Shown: in pieces, positions 1 through 7,790 of the stretch
How positions within the stretch are numbered: the first letter of the stretch is position 1
Layout of the letters: each line of letters begins with the position of its first letter
Assembly: GCA_026990815.1 (NCBI GenBank)
Contig: JALXCS010000243.1
Location: 1-15,241 of the forward strand
Direction: 5' to 3'
DNA from: Methylomonas sp.
Lineage (GTDB): Bacteria > Pseudomonadota > Gammaproteobacteria > Methylococcales > Methylomonadaceae
DNA length: 15,241 bases
Position numbers and translations under genes: made by a program
Notes under the pieces: model-generated
Database searches by the model: none
Told to the model about the DNA's origin: nothing
The model's input: the letters and a program-made list of their open reading frames with translations, nothing else

Positions 1-238
1 CCTCATTCTTTGGTCGGATTGAAAAAGCTTGAACTATACATCAGCTGGCCCTTCCATTTCCATTAAAATGAATTGCACTTATGAGTTGAATCTAGGAAAT
101 GAAAAATTAATAGCCAAAATGATTTATAGAGAAGAAAATGATTGGTCCTGTTGTTTCAGTGAGTAAAAAAACTCTGTTTCTGGGTGAGAGCTATTTAGTT
201 AAATGTAGTCTTTTTTTGAATGTTTAGGAGGGTGAATT

Positions 239-1042
239 ATGTGCAAAGTTAGAAGCCTGGTAATGCTGGGAATCATTTTTCTTTCAAGTTTGGTTTTTGC
301 TGAAATCGTGACTGAAAAACAAGTTCCTAAAAGCAAAGCCACAAAAGCAGGGCTTTATGTCACTGCCAAAAATGCTTATGACGCATTAAAGGAGCAGGGA
401 GATAAAATTTTATTTCTGGATGTCAGAACTCGTGGTGAGGTTGCCTACGTTGGCATGCCAACCATAGCCGATGCCAATGTGCCTTTAAAATTCACAAGCA
501 AAAAACATGACTGGGATGACAAAAAAAATACTTTCAAAATGATGCTAAATTCTGATTTTGTGGATGATGCGATGCAACGACTCAAAGAAAAAGGGTTAAC
601 CAAGGAAGATATTGTTTTTGTTATGTGCCGATCTGGTGGTCGTAGTGCGAAGGCAGCTGATATGCTGACTGAAGCAGGGTTTACCAAGGTGTATTCTGTT
701 ATTAATGGTTTTGAAGGAGATTCCGTAAAGTCTGGTGACAATAAAGGTAAAAGAACTGTTAATGGCTGGAAAAACAGCAATTTACCCTGGAGTTATTCTA
801 TGGATAAAAACAAAATGTATTTTAAGAGTAAGGATAAAAAAGGCCATCTGAGTAAAATGCTAAAAAAGATGGATCGCGACAAGGACAATAAGGTAACCCA
901 AAGTGAGTTTGATACTTTCCATCAAAAAATGTTTGCTAACATTGATAAAAATAAGGATGGTATTATTGATGAGCAAGAACTGAAAGCCTATAAAATGGAT
1001 AAAAAGAAAGCGATGAAACAGAAGAAAAAAGGCAAAATGTAA
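239..1042 (+). CDS. Secreted rhodanese-domain protein with two C-terminal EF-hands
   Basis: The 267-residue protein begins with a signal peptide (residues 1-21, hydrophobic core GIIFLSSLVF, cleavage after FA), so it should act in the periplasm. A rhodanese domain spans about residues 35-165. It carries the LFLDVRT block and the active-site loop CRSGGRS with catalytic Cys130, which in this family carries a persulfide in sulfur transfer. Two EF-hand loops follow: D212-x-D214-x-D216 to E223, and D236-x-N238-x-D240-G to E247. The second is canonical; the first has Asn where Gly is usual. The tail is very Lys-rich. The start is fixed by AGGAGG at 226-231, seven bases before ATG. The sulfur donor and acceptor are unknown, and calcium binding is inferred from the loops. 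It appears to be a single-gene unit ending at the hairpin at 1056-1086. Confidence 0.9.
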   Translation: MCKVRSLVMLGIIFLSSLVFAEIVTEKQVPKSKATKAGLYVTAKNAYDALKEQGDKILFLDVRTRGEVAYVGMPTIADANVPLKFTSKKHDWDDKKNTFKMMLNSDFVDDAMQRLKEKGLTKEDIVFVMCRSGGRSAKAADMLTEAGFTKVYSVINGFEGDSVKSGDNKGKRTVNGWKNSNLPWSYSMDKNKMYFKSKDKKGHLSKMLKKMDRDKDNKVTQSEFDTFHQKMFANIDKNKDGIIDEQELKAYKMDKKKAMKQKKKGKM

Positions 1043-1055
1043 TTGCACGGCCTTG

Positions 1056-1086
1056 TCAGGAGCAGAGAAATCTTCTCTGTTCCTGA
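1056..1086. terminator. Strong hairpin between convergent genes, probable terminator
   Basis: A 14-bp stem (1056-1069 with 1073-1086, one G-U pair) encloses a three-base loop. It starts 14 bases after the rhodanese stop and 22 bases before the stop of the opposing gene. A five-A run follows on the plus strand, so on the minus strand T-residues precede the hairpin rather than follow it. The U-tract of a classical intrinsic terminator is therefore imperfect in both directions. Position and stem strength still favour transcription termination or 3'-end protection for one or both genes. Confidence 0.6.
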
Positions 1087-1107
1087 AAAATTGAATATCC
1101 TAAGTTT

Positions 1108-2388
1108 TTATTTTATATATAAAGAACACCTTCCGGGACCATCAATCCCGCCCAAAGCTGGCAAACCATCGTCAAGGTCAATAATACATGATGCGACGCA
1201 GCTTTTTGCAATATTATTTTGGTTTTCTGATTGTCCGGGTGGCGCACTTCCATGTACCCATAATTCCAGTTTGGGATAGTTGCAACCAATAGGTGTTTTG
1301 CATACTCCATCACTGGATTTGTAACCATCTGGACAGCTTCTAGAAAATTTCGGTAAAGGCCGGATAGGTATATATAACTGATTGGCAATAAAATTGATTC
1401 CAGTGCCAGTCATAGCTTCATATTCTTTATTAATCCCTGAGGTGATAACAACACCGCCATTTGCAATCCTCGAATAAGCTTGTTTCAATTGTTTGCGTGT
1501 CGCCCCGGATTTTTCCAGGTTGAAATTTGAAATCATTCGTATTTCATCATGGTTCAAAATATATTGATCGGTGGAAAAACAAGGTTCAGTAGCACATCTC
1601 TGGCCATTATCTTGTAGACCTATAAATACCCCAACAGGATTTTTTGTCGAGATAGGGCGATAAGCAGCTTTCGCGATAAAAACTCCCAACTGCTCAGATG
1701 ACAGAGTATTATTCGTTCCGTCAGTTAGGGCGACTGGTGGCGCAATTTTAATTTCACCTTGCAGTAAAATTGATTGTTGAAATTGAATGTTGTTCAGACG
1801 GATTTTTTGATAGTTAATCGAACTAACATAACATTCCTGTTTGAATTGACCATTGGCACATTGGCTTTTTTGGTCATTAACTTTTGTAACAAAATATCCG
1901 CCGCAACTGGGTGATGGGCATTTTCTTGGGTCATGGCGCACAATAAAAAAATCATACTGCTCAAACTTCTGATATTCACTGATTGTTATCTGTTTAGCAG
2001 TAAATGAGTATTTTTCCAGTAGTCCGTCAAAGGCTCGGGAGTCAATTATTCCAGATACAAATAAGCGCTTACCATCAAATTTAAAATTTAATTTGTTAAT
2101 CGTAGCATTGCCGCTAAGGCCTTGGTCAGGGGGGAGTTTGAAAGTTAATTCTGGTGCAGTTGAAACATGAATACTCGAAAAATGGATCGATTTGTCGCTA
2201 ATTTCCGCAGTAAAGGTACCGAATAACCTGGCTTTTTGCTTTGTGCAATTGTTATCAAGACAATGGGCAGGAGTTAGTTGTATTTTGCCATTTATAATTT
2301 CAAATTGGAGTATTTGATTGGCATTTGAGTGATGGAATATAGCGATCAAACTCAAAAATGCCAAAAAAAGTAATCTGTTCATTTTCAT
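1108..2388 (-). CDS. Secreted cysteine-rich protein, DUF6748-like
   Basis: The 426-residue protein has a clear signal peptide (MKMNRLLFLAFLSLIAIF, then SNA), so it is exported. The mature part has 14 cysteines, an even number suited to disulfides. Residues 148-190 hold an R-x-D-P-R-K-C-x4-C-G-G-Y block, then a V-N segment and C-A-N-G...E-C-Y-V. Residues 254-279 hold F-I-G-L-Q-D-N-G-x-R-C-x4-C-F. From memory these two blocks resemble the DUF6748 family, whose function is unknown; I could not verify this. The C-terminal 75 residues are a separate Cys-rich segment (C352, C363, C369, C397, C401, C421). The start is supported by AAGGA about six bases upstream on the minus strand. It is convergent with the rhodanese gene and has no obvious operon partner. 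Confidence 0.85.
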   Translation of the reverse strand: MKMNRLLFLAFLSLIAIFHHSNANQILQFEIINGKIQLTPAHCLDNNCTKQKARLFGTFTAEISDKSIHFSSIHVSTAPELTFKLPPDQGLSGNATINKLNFKFDGKRLFVSGIIDSRAFDGLLEKYSFTAKQITISEYQKFEQYDFFIVRHDPRKCPSPSCGGYFVTKVNDQKSQCANGQFKQECYVSSINYQKIRLNNIQFQQSILLQGEIKIAPPVALTDGTNNTLSSEQLGVFIAKAAYRPISTKNPVGVFIGLQDNGQRCATEPCFSTDQYILNHDEIRMISNFNLEKSGATRKQLKQAYSRIANGGVVITSGINKEYEAMTGTGINFIANQLYIPIRPLPKFSRSCPDGYKSSDGVCKTPIGCNYPKLELWVHGSAPPGQSENQNNIAKSCVASCIIDLDDGLPALGGIDGPGRCSLYIK

Positions 2389-2988
2389 TTTTCCTTTTTT
2401 GGTTGAAATGGAACTGGACTTTAAGCGAGTAACAAAAACTTCCAGAGATAAATATAGTTGAATCTAAAAAAAGATAAATTAATGGTGTAGGTATTCACTT
2501 AAGATAAATGAGCGGGTATTTGCTTAATATATTCTTAATATTTTTCCAGTTTCGCATAAAAAATACAGTTTTAAAACTTTTTTTGATTGATTTTATTAGT
2601 ATTTGTCGTAAAGGGGGGGGGCTAATAGCAAATTAAAGGTAATAATATACTTACTTATATAATGAGGATTTAGGTTGTAGCCATTGGTCTTTAAAATAAG
2701 TTTTTTAAAGTATTGATCTAATGTTCCGATTAATAGCCAGTTTTAAAAAGTAGTTTGCAAAAAAAATGATTTTGATTGCAGAAAGCACCGAATAAAAAAT
2801 TGTATTTCAGTTGGAGTCTGTTCATCATCAAGATCGGTGTGAGTGACTGTCAGTTGTGGAAGGATGACACGAAGAAACCGGAGTCTGATGGAGGAAATAA
2901 GAGTTTCGGCACCGTAATAGCAGTAGTGAAATAGATTTTGAACGAGCTATTTACAAACAAAACTAAGACAGACAACAGGGATATTGTT
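2389..2988. other. Gene-free AT-rich stretch with G9 tract and a base-richer segment
   Basis: No convincing gene is seen in this stretch between the divergent DUF6748-like gene and the acyltransferase gene. Most of it is very AT-rich. It contains nine consecutive G at 2613-2621 and a TATAAT at 2658-2663 without a good -35. From about 2810 to 2934 the composition becomes clearly richer in G and C. An open frame there (TTG 2776 to TAG 2932-2934, 52 codons) matches nothing I recognise and has no ribosome binding site. The GGAGGA at 2890-2895 has no start codon at a usable distance. Confidence 0.7.
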
Positions 2989-3777
2989 ATGGTAGCGGGG
3001 CTTTTTGATTTCACTATTCTGAATTTTTCAATGAAAAGACTTTATGAGGTGTTGATCACCGTCTTTGCACTTGGTTATTTGACTTTTTTTGGTGTTTCAC
3101 TTTCTATAATCAGTCTCTTGCTTTTGCCTTTCTGGAAACAATGCTGGTTTCAACGGGCGGGACGTCGTGTTTTGCATGAATTACTGGCGATGTTTTTTTC
3201 AGGTTTAAAGTTATCCCGATTATTAATCGTTGACTTTTCGGCAGTGGATCAATTGAAAGAAAAACCGGCAAGGATAATTATTGCAAATCATCCGTGTTTA
3301 ATGGATGCTTTGTTTTTTAGTTCGCGACTGCCGGATTTAGTTAGTGTCATGAAAAGTGATGTTCTTAAAAATCCGGTTTTTTTTGGTGGGGCCAGGTTAT
3401 GTGGTTTTATCCCTAGTGATTTGCCTCGGGAATTCATATCAAGTTGTGTCGAGATTTTAAACAATAGTGCTCATTTGTTGCTTTTTCCAGAAGGGACTCG
3501 TAGCAAAACCAGGAAGGTAAATGACTTTAAGAAAGGTTTTGCTTTGGTGGCTAAAAAAGCTAATGTCCCCGTGCAGGCAGTATTTATCCATGCGAATACC
3601 GGTTTCCTGGGTAAGAGCTGGTCGCTTTGGTGCAGGCCAGATTTTCCTTTAGAATACCGCGCAACCCTGGGGGAATGTTTCTATCAGGAAAAAGACGAGG
3701 ATTACAAACAATTTGCCTCTCGGGTTGAGCAATATTTCAGAAAGCATATTCCGGATTATCAAAAACCACCAATATAA
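2989..3777 (+). CDS. PlsC-type membrane acyltransferase
   Basis: This is a lysophospholipid acyltransferase-family protein, expected to transfer an acyl group from acyl-CoA or acyl-ACP to a hydroxyl on a lipid or glycolipid at the inner membrane. Numbering from the ATG at 2989 (262 residues), one long hydrophobic segment at about residues 18-48 should anchor it. The catalytic H-x4-D motif is N-H-P-C-L-M-D (His101, Asp106), and the acceptor-binding block is FPEGTRS (166-172). The substrate cannot be read from the sequence. I chose ATG 2989 because an AGGG lies eight bases upstream. An in-frame TTG at 2938 and ATG at 3031 are alternatives, and an in-frame TAG at 2932-2934 limits extension. Its stop codon abuts the start of the glycosyltransferase gene, so the two are almost certainly co-translated. 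Confidence 0.88.
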   Translation: MVAGLFDFTILNFSMKRLYEVLITVFALGYLTFFGVSLSIISLLLLPFWKQCWFQRAGRRVLHELLAMFFSGLKLSRLLIVDFSAVDQLKEKPARIIIANHPCLMDALFFSSRLPDLVSVMKSDVLKNPVFFGGARLCGFIPSDLPREFISSCVEILNNSAHLLLFPEGTRSKTRKVNDFKKGFALVAKKANVPVQAVFIHANTGFLGKSWSLWCRPDFPLEYRATLGECFYQEKDEDYKQFASRVEQYFRKHIPDYQKPPI

Positions 3778-4539
3778 ATGCCTCAATTATCCAAAACCCA
3801 TTTATTATTAATTCCCAGCTATAACACGGGAAAAATTGTTTGCAATGTTGTTAGTGAGGCTTTAAAAATATGGCAGCCGGTGTGGGTTGTCATTGACGGA
3901 AGTGACGATGGCAGCGACGAGCAACTTCAAAACATGGCGGCAACTGAGCCTGGTTTACTTGTTGTTATTCTTGAACAGAATCAAGGCAAGGGTTCGGCAG
4001 TCTATCATGGCGCTAGGGCAGCATCTGAAAAGGGGTTTACTCATATTTTGACGATGGATGCAGACGGACAGCATCCCGCAGAATCGATTCCACGGATGAT
4101 GGAGTTATCCCGTGAAAACCCGGAAGCGATGATTCTTGGTGAGCCGGTTTTTGATGACAATGCACCGGCGTTACGGGTTCATGGTCGAAAAATTTCCAAT
4201 TTCTGGGCCAATCTTGAAACTTTATGGGAGGGAATTCATGATTCCCTTTTTGGCTTTCGTGTTTACCCGGTTAAGGATTTATTGGCAGTATTGCATGAAA
4301 CACATTTTGCCAGACGGTTTGACTTTGACCCGGAGGTTGCCGTTCGAATGGCCTGGCGTGGCGTACCAATTATAAATCAACAGGTGCCTGTGTGTTATCT
4401 ATCAATGCAGGAAGGAGGCGTTTCCCAGTTTAGATATTTTCGGGACAATATTCTGTTGACCTGGATGCATTTACGTCTGCTATCAGGGTTTATTTTTCGG
4501 CTTCCGGTTTTATTATTGCGAAAGCAAAAAGCATATTAG
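3778..4539 (+). CDS. Family 2 glycosyltransferase, DPM1-like
   Basis: The 253-residue enzyme has a GT-A fold signature. The N-terminal nucleotide-sugar region is LLLIPSYNTG (residues 9-18), followed by VVIDGSDDGSDE (37-48), QNQGKGSAV (67-75) and the metal-binding DxD in MDADGQHP (Asp94, Asp96). A late RFDFDPEVAVRMAWRG block is typical of dolichyl-phosphate-mannose-synthase-like bacterial GT2 enzymes. It likely transfers a sugar from a nucleotide donor to a lipid carrier or lipid-like acceptor. The basic, hydrophobic C-terminus (FIFRLPVLLLRKQKAY) may bind membrane. The ATG follows the acyltransferase stop with no gap. Such GT2/PlsC pairs occur in aryl-polyene-type lipid clusters (established knowledge), but no ketosynthase or acyl carrier protein is visible here, so that pathway is not supported. 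Confidence 0.9.
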   Translation: MPQLSKTHLLLIPSYNTGKIVCNVVSEALKIWQPVWVVIDGSDDGSDEQLQNMAATEPGLLVVILEQNQGKGSAVYHGARAASEKGFTHILTMDADGQHPAESIPRMMELSRENPEAMILGEPVFDDNAPALRVHGRKISNFWANLETLWEGIHDSLFGFRVYPVKDLLAVLHETHFARRFDFDPEVAVRMAWRGVPIINQQVPVCYLSMQEGGVSQFRYFRDNILLTWMHLRLLSGFIFRLPVLLLRKQKAY

Positions 4540-4640
4540 GAATGTTCGAGAAACAAATTTAACAACTGACTTGCCTTCACTCCACAAGTTTTTGTCATGT
4601 ACAGAGCTCTTTCTCGTCCTTTAGCCGTTACCGGATAGAA

Positions 4641-7600
4641 TTATTTTTTTGGATATAATGATTTCTTTTCTTGCCTCTCCATAATCAGATCCCATAAAAC
4701 TGGCACAATAAATAAAGTCAACATGGTTGATGCGGCGAGACCCGAGACGAAAGTAGATGCCATGGTTCCCCAAACGATTGAGTCCTCGGGAAATCCAAGG
4801 GCCATGGGCAGTAAGCCAAGTGTAGTTGTTAAGGTGGTCAGTACTATGGGGCGCAACCGGACTTCGATTGCTCGATAAATAGCTGCCATTCTGGGTTTTC
4901 CTGCTCGATAAAGTTTGTTCATAAAATCAACCAGAATCAGGGCATCGTTAACCACCACGCCGGCGACCCCAATAACAGCAATAAAACTGTTGATAGTAAA
5001 TAATGATTGAGTCACCAGTTTTCCAAAAACCACACCAATTAAGGAAAAAGTAATAGCGGAAAGAATAATGCCGGGCTGTATATAGGACTGAAACTGGCTG
5101 GCAAGGATTATGTATATAATCAAAATAGCTATTACAAACGCATAACTGAGTGATAAAAAAGAGCGCTGGGTGTCCTCGTGTTCACCACCATAAATTAGAC
5201 TCACATCAGGGTATTTATTTCGAATTTTCTGGTAGAAAGCATCTACTGCAGCTATAACCACTGGGGATGATATTGGAGCTCCGGATTTGATATCAGCCTT
5301 GATATTGATTGCGCGTTGACCTTGATAGCGGTGCAATTCGCCTGGCTTGAAGTAAGAGCGCAAGCTGACAACATCACCTAATTTTATCGGGCGGCTGGCA
5401 TGTTCAACCACTGGAATTGACAAGGCATCATGAGGGGTTTTTAAAAATTCTGGTGAAATCATTAGCTTCAAATCAATTTCCTCATCGTTGAGCCGGTATT
5501 TTCCAGCGTATCGGCCATCTAGGACGCTGCCGGCTAATTCGGTTACCAGGGTGCTGTCCAGATCATATTCATTGACTTTTTCATGATCAATATCAAAACG
5601 ATAGATTCTTTTCGGTTTGCCGCGGCTGTCTTCAAGGTCGATTAGCCAGGGAGCTATTTTTTTATTTTTTTTCAGAAAATCTACTATTTCATCTGCAAGT
5701 CCCGTAATGGCTTGATAATGTGTGCCGACACTTCGAATATTAATATCCCTACCCATTTGAGGGCCATCGTTTTGAGCATGGACCTCAAGAGAAAAGCTTT
5801 CTTTTTCAAAAGTTTTTTTTAAACGTTTGCGCATTTTTCCCAGGTGATACATCGGATGATCGAAGGCTTGCTGGTTTTTATCCGGAAGCGTGACCATGAT
5901 AGTTCCGTAGTTATTGCCATAGACGGGTTCATAATCATCATTGATATAAAAACCTGCAAAACCAGCTGCTGATTTTGCAAACCCTGGACCGTCAGCGATA
6001 ATAAAGTGGGCTATTTCTCGGACTTTTTTATCGATTTGTTCAATTGACATTTCTGGCGGGCCTTTGATGTCAGCATAATAAATCGTGTAGTCGTCTGGAA
6101 AGAATTTAATGTTGACGAGTCCTATTTTTCCAGTCACAGAAACCGCCATAATTACAATTGCGGAAATTAATAATACAAAAACACCCAAAACACTGAAAAC
6201 GCGATGTTTCAAGGTGAATTTCAAAGCATAACGGGTTACCGTACGGCAAAATTCCAGAATAATATTTTCCCGTTCCTTGTGTTTGTCGAGTCGCTGTGGT
6301 TTTCGTGGACCAAAATCAAGGTAATGGATGGGTAAGATAAGCAGGCATTCAATCAGTGAGGCCAACAGGGCAAAGCTGACAGCAATCGGAACCTGGGCAA
6401 AAAAATCACCAATTGGCCCGGTCATTATCAGCATGGGTAGAAATGCAGCGATGGTGGTTAAAGTCGATGAAATAACCGGCAGACCCATCTCGGAAGTTCC
6501 GGTTACAATGGCATGATAGAGATCATGCCCTTCCTGGATATGGCGAAAAATATTTTCACAAACCACAATCGCATCGTCGACGATAATTCCGGTGACTAAA
6601 ACAAATGCGAACAAACTGAGTTCATTGAGGCTGTTGCCGGTAAAATACATTAGTATCAGGGTCAACATAAAAGAAAACGGGATGCCAATAGTGATCAGGC
6701 CGGCATTACGAACACCCATGAAATACCAGATAATAATTGAAACTAAAATCATTCCGACCAGCATATTGAGTCCCAAGGTGCTAAAACCATCCTTGATTTT
6801 TGCAGTAGAATCCTGAGTCATAACAACTTCAAGATCTTCCTGCTTTAGCAGTTTGTCGAATTCTTCAAGAGTGTCAAGAACAGCCCGCTTAATTTTGATG
6901 GCATTGCCGGCACGAGTTTTGATGATTTTCAGGCCAACAACGTCTTTACCATTAATTGATGAAATGAAGATCGGGTCGCGATAATCTAGTTCGGCGTGGC
7001 TAATCAAGTTTTCCAGACGAATAAAGCTTCCGTCCCCATCCCTGCGAATGATGGTTTTTACTACTTGCTCTCGATCATGAAATTTTTCATCGACCTTGAC
7101 CAGGTAGTTACTATTTTTACCTTTAAATTTTCCTGCTGGCATTGTGATGTTTACGGCTTTCAAAGCATCATAAACTTCATTAAAACTGACTCCATACAAA
7201 GAGAGCTTGTTTGGATCCAGATGGATATGGAATTCCCTGATATATTCACCGCCAAGTTGAATTTCCTTGATTTCCGGTATTTTTTCAAGGCGTGCCTTGA
7301 TTTGTTTGGCGATAAGAGCCAGTGCGCGATTGCTACGTTCTCCAACTAGATTCAATATAATCACCGGGGCAAAATCGTTGGCAGTGATAATACTGATTTG
7401 AGGTGGGTCAGTCTCATCTGGCAATTCACCCATGGCATTGAGGATTTTTAGGCGTATTTCGGTATAAAGATGTTGATAATCCGCATCATCGATGAACTTA
7501 ACCCGGATATGTGAACGTTCCGGGTAGGAGATGGCGCTAATCCAGTCAATATTTTCTACAGTTGTAATTTGTTCTTCCAGTTTTTTGGTTACCAGCGTTT

Positions 7601-7781
7601 CCACCTCAATGGGCGAAGCACCTGGAAAATTTGTAGTAATAATGACTTTGCCAAAACTTATGTCGGGATACCTTTCTGCTGGTATCTGGAACAAGGCAAA
7701 AAAACCAGTCACAGTTAATAGAATAAATACCAGGTTATAAAAAACTTTTTGTTTAAGTGAGAAGCGAACAATTTTTTGCAT
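4641..7781 (-). CDS. RND-family efflux pump, inner-membrane subunit
   Basis: At 1046 residues this is the normal size for an AcrB/HAE-type resistance-nodulation-division transporter, which uses proton influx to move substrates from periplasm or membrane outward. An N-terminal helix (about 12-31) is followed by the QIPAERYPDISFGKV and NFPGASPIEVE porter-domain blocks. A TM4 segment carries the paired acidic residues of the proton relay, Asp402-Asp403, in VDDAIVVCEN. The second half repeats the topology from about residue 525. In TM10 the position of the AcrB relay lysine is Asn945-Asp946 (VVVNDALILVDF), so the relay differs from AcrB. The substrate is unknown. Start and orientation are consistent with the adaptor gene ending nine bases upstream. 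The ATG lacks a strong Shine-Dalgarno sequence, which suggests translational coupling. Confidence 0.95.
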   Translation of the reverse strand: MQKIVRFSLKQKVFYNLVFILLTVTGFFALFQIPAERYPDISFGKVIITTNFPGASPIEVETLVTKKLEEQITTVENIDWISAISYPERSHIRVKFIDDADYQHLYTEIRLKILNAMGELPDETDPPQISIITANDFAPVIILNLVGERSNRALALIAKQIKARLEKIPEIKEIQLGGEYIREFHIHLDPNKLSLYGVSFNEVYDALKAVNITMPAGKFKGKNSNYLVKVDEKFHDREQVVKTIIRRDGDGSFIRLENLISHAELDYRDPIFISSINGKDVVGLKIIKTRAGNAIKIKRAVLDTLEEFDKLLKQEDLEVVMTQDSTAKIKDGFSTLGLNMLVGMILVSIIIWYFMGVRNAGLITIGIPFSFMLTLILMYFTGNSLNELSLFAFVLVTGIIVDDAIVVCENIFRHIQEGHDLYHAIVTGTSEMGLPVISSTLTTIAAFLPMLIMTGPIGDFFAQVPIAVSFALLASLIECLLILPIHYLDFGPRKPQRLDKHKERENIILEFCRTVTRYALKFTLKHRVFSVLGVFVLLISAIVIMAVSVTGKIGLVNIKFFPDDYTIYYADIKGPPEMSIEQIDKKVREIAHFIIADGPGFAKSAAGFAGFYINDDYEPVYGNNYGTIMVTLPDKNQQAFDHPMYHLGKMRKRLKKTFEKESFSLEVHAQNDGPQMGRDINIRSVGTHYQAITGLADEIVDFLKKNKKIAPWLIDLEDSRGKPKRIYRFDIDHEKVNEYDLDSTLVTELAGSVLDGRYAGKYRLNDEEIDLKLMISPEFLKTPHDALSIPVVEHASRPIKLGDVVSLRSYFKPGELHRYQGQRAINIKADIKSGAPISSPVVIAAVDAFYQKIRNKYPDVSLIYGGEHEDTQRSFLSLSYAFVIAILIIYIILASQFQSYIQPGIILSAITFSLIGVVFGKLVTQSLFTINSFIAVIGVAGVVVNDALILVDFMNKLYRAGKPRMAAIYRAIEVRLRPIVLTTLTTTLGLLPMALGFPEDSIVWGTMASTFVSGLAASTMLTLFIVPVLWDLIMERQEKKSLYPKK

Positions 7782-7790
7782 GATGTTTGA

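Noticed and set aside
68..166. A 32-codon ATG frame upstream of the rhodanese gene (MNCTYELNLGNEKLIAKM...).
   Set aside because: There is no ribosome binding site and no recognisable family, and a frame this short is common by chance. The open frame at 1-66 could equally be the end of a gene outside the window; neither can be supported.
1108..1388. Several other open frames of 60-120 codons overlapping the long genes on the opposite strand or in shifted frames.
   Set aside because: They lie wholly within well-supported genes, have no family features or ribosome binding sites, and follow the codon pattern of the gene they overlap.
2567..2584. AGTTTTAAAACT followed by seven T, resembling a terminator.
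   Set aside because: Allowing for a loop, only four A/T-rich base pairs remain, which is too weak.
2836..2913. A hammerhead-like CTGATG...GAAA resemblance in the base-richer segment.
   Set aside because: The core reads CTGATGG instead of CTGATGA, and I could not place the conserved stem II or cleavage triplet.
2776..2934. A 52-codon TTG frame in register with the acyltransferase frame, ended by TAG at 2932-2934.
   Set aside because: It starts on a weak codon with no ribosome binding site and resembles no protein I know. A translated N-terminal extension of the acyltransferase is ruled out by the TAG unless that is a sequencing error.
4540..4640. A terminator between the convergent glycosyltransferase and RND genes.
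   Set aside because: The only complementary arms (CGAGAAA at 4547-4553 and TTTCTCG at 4610-4616) are 56 bases apart, and no compact hairpin with a T-run is visible.
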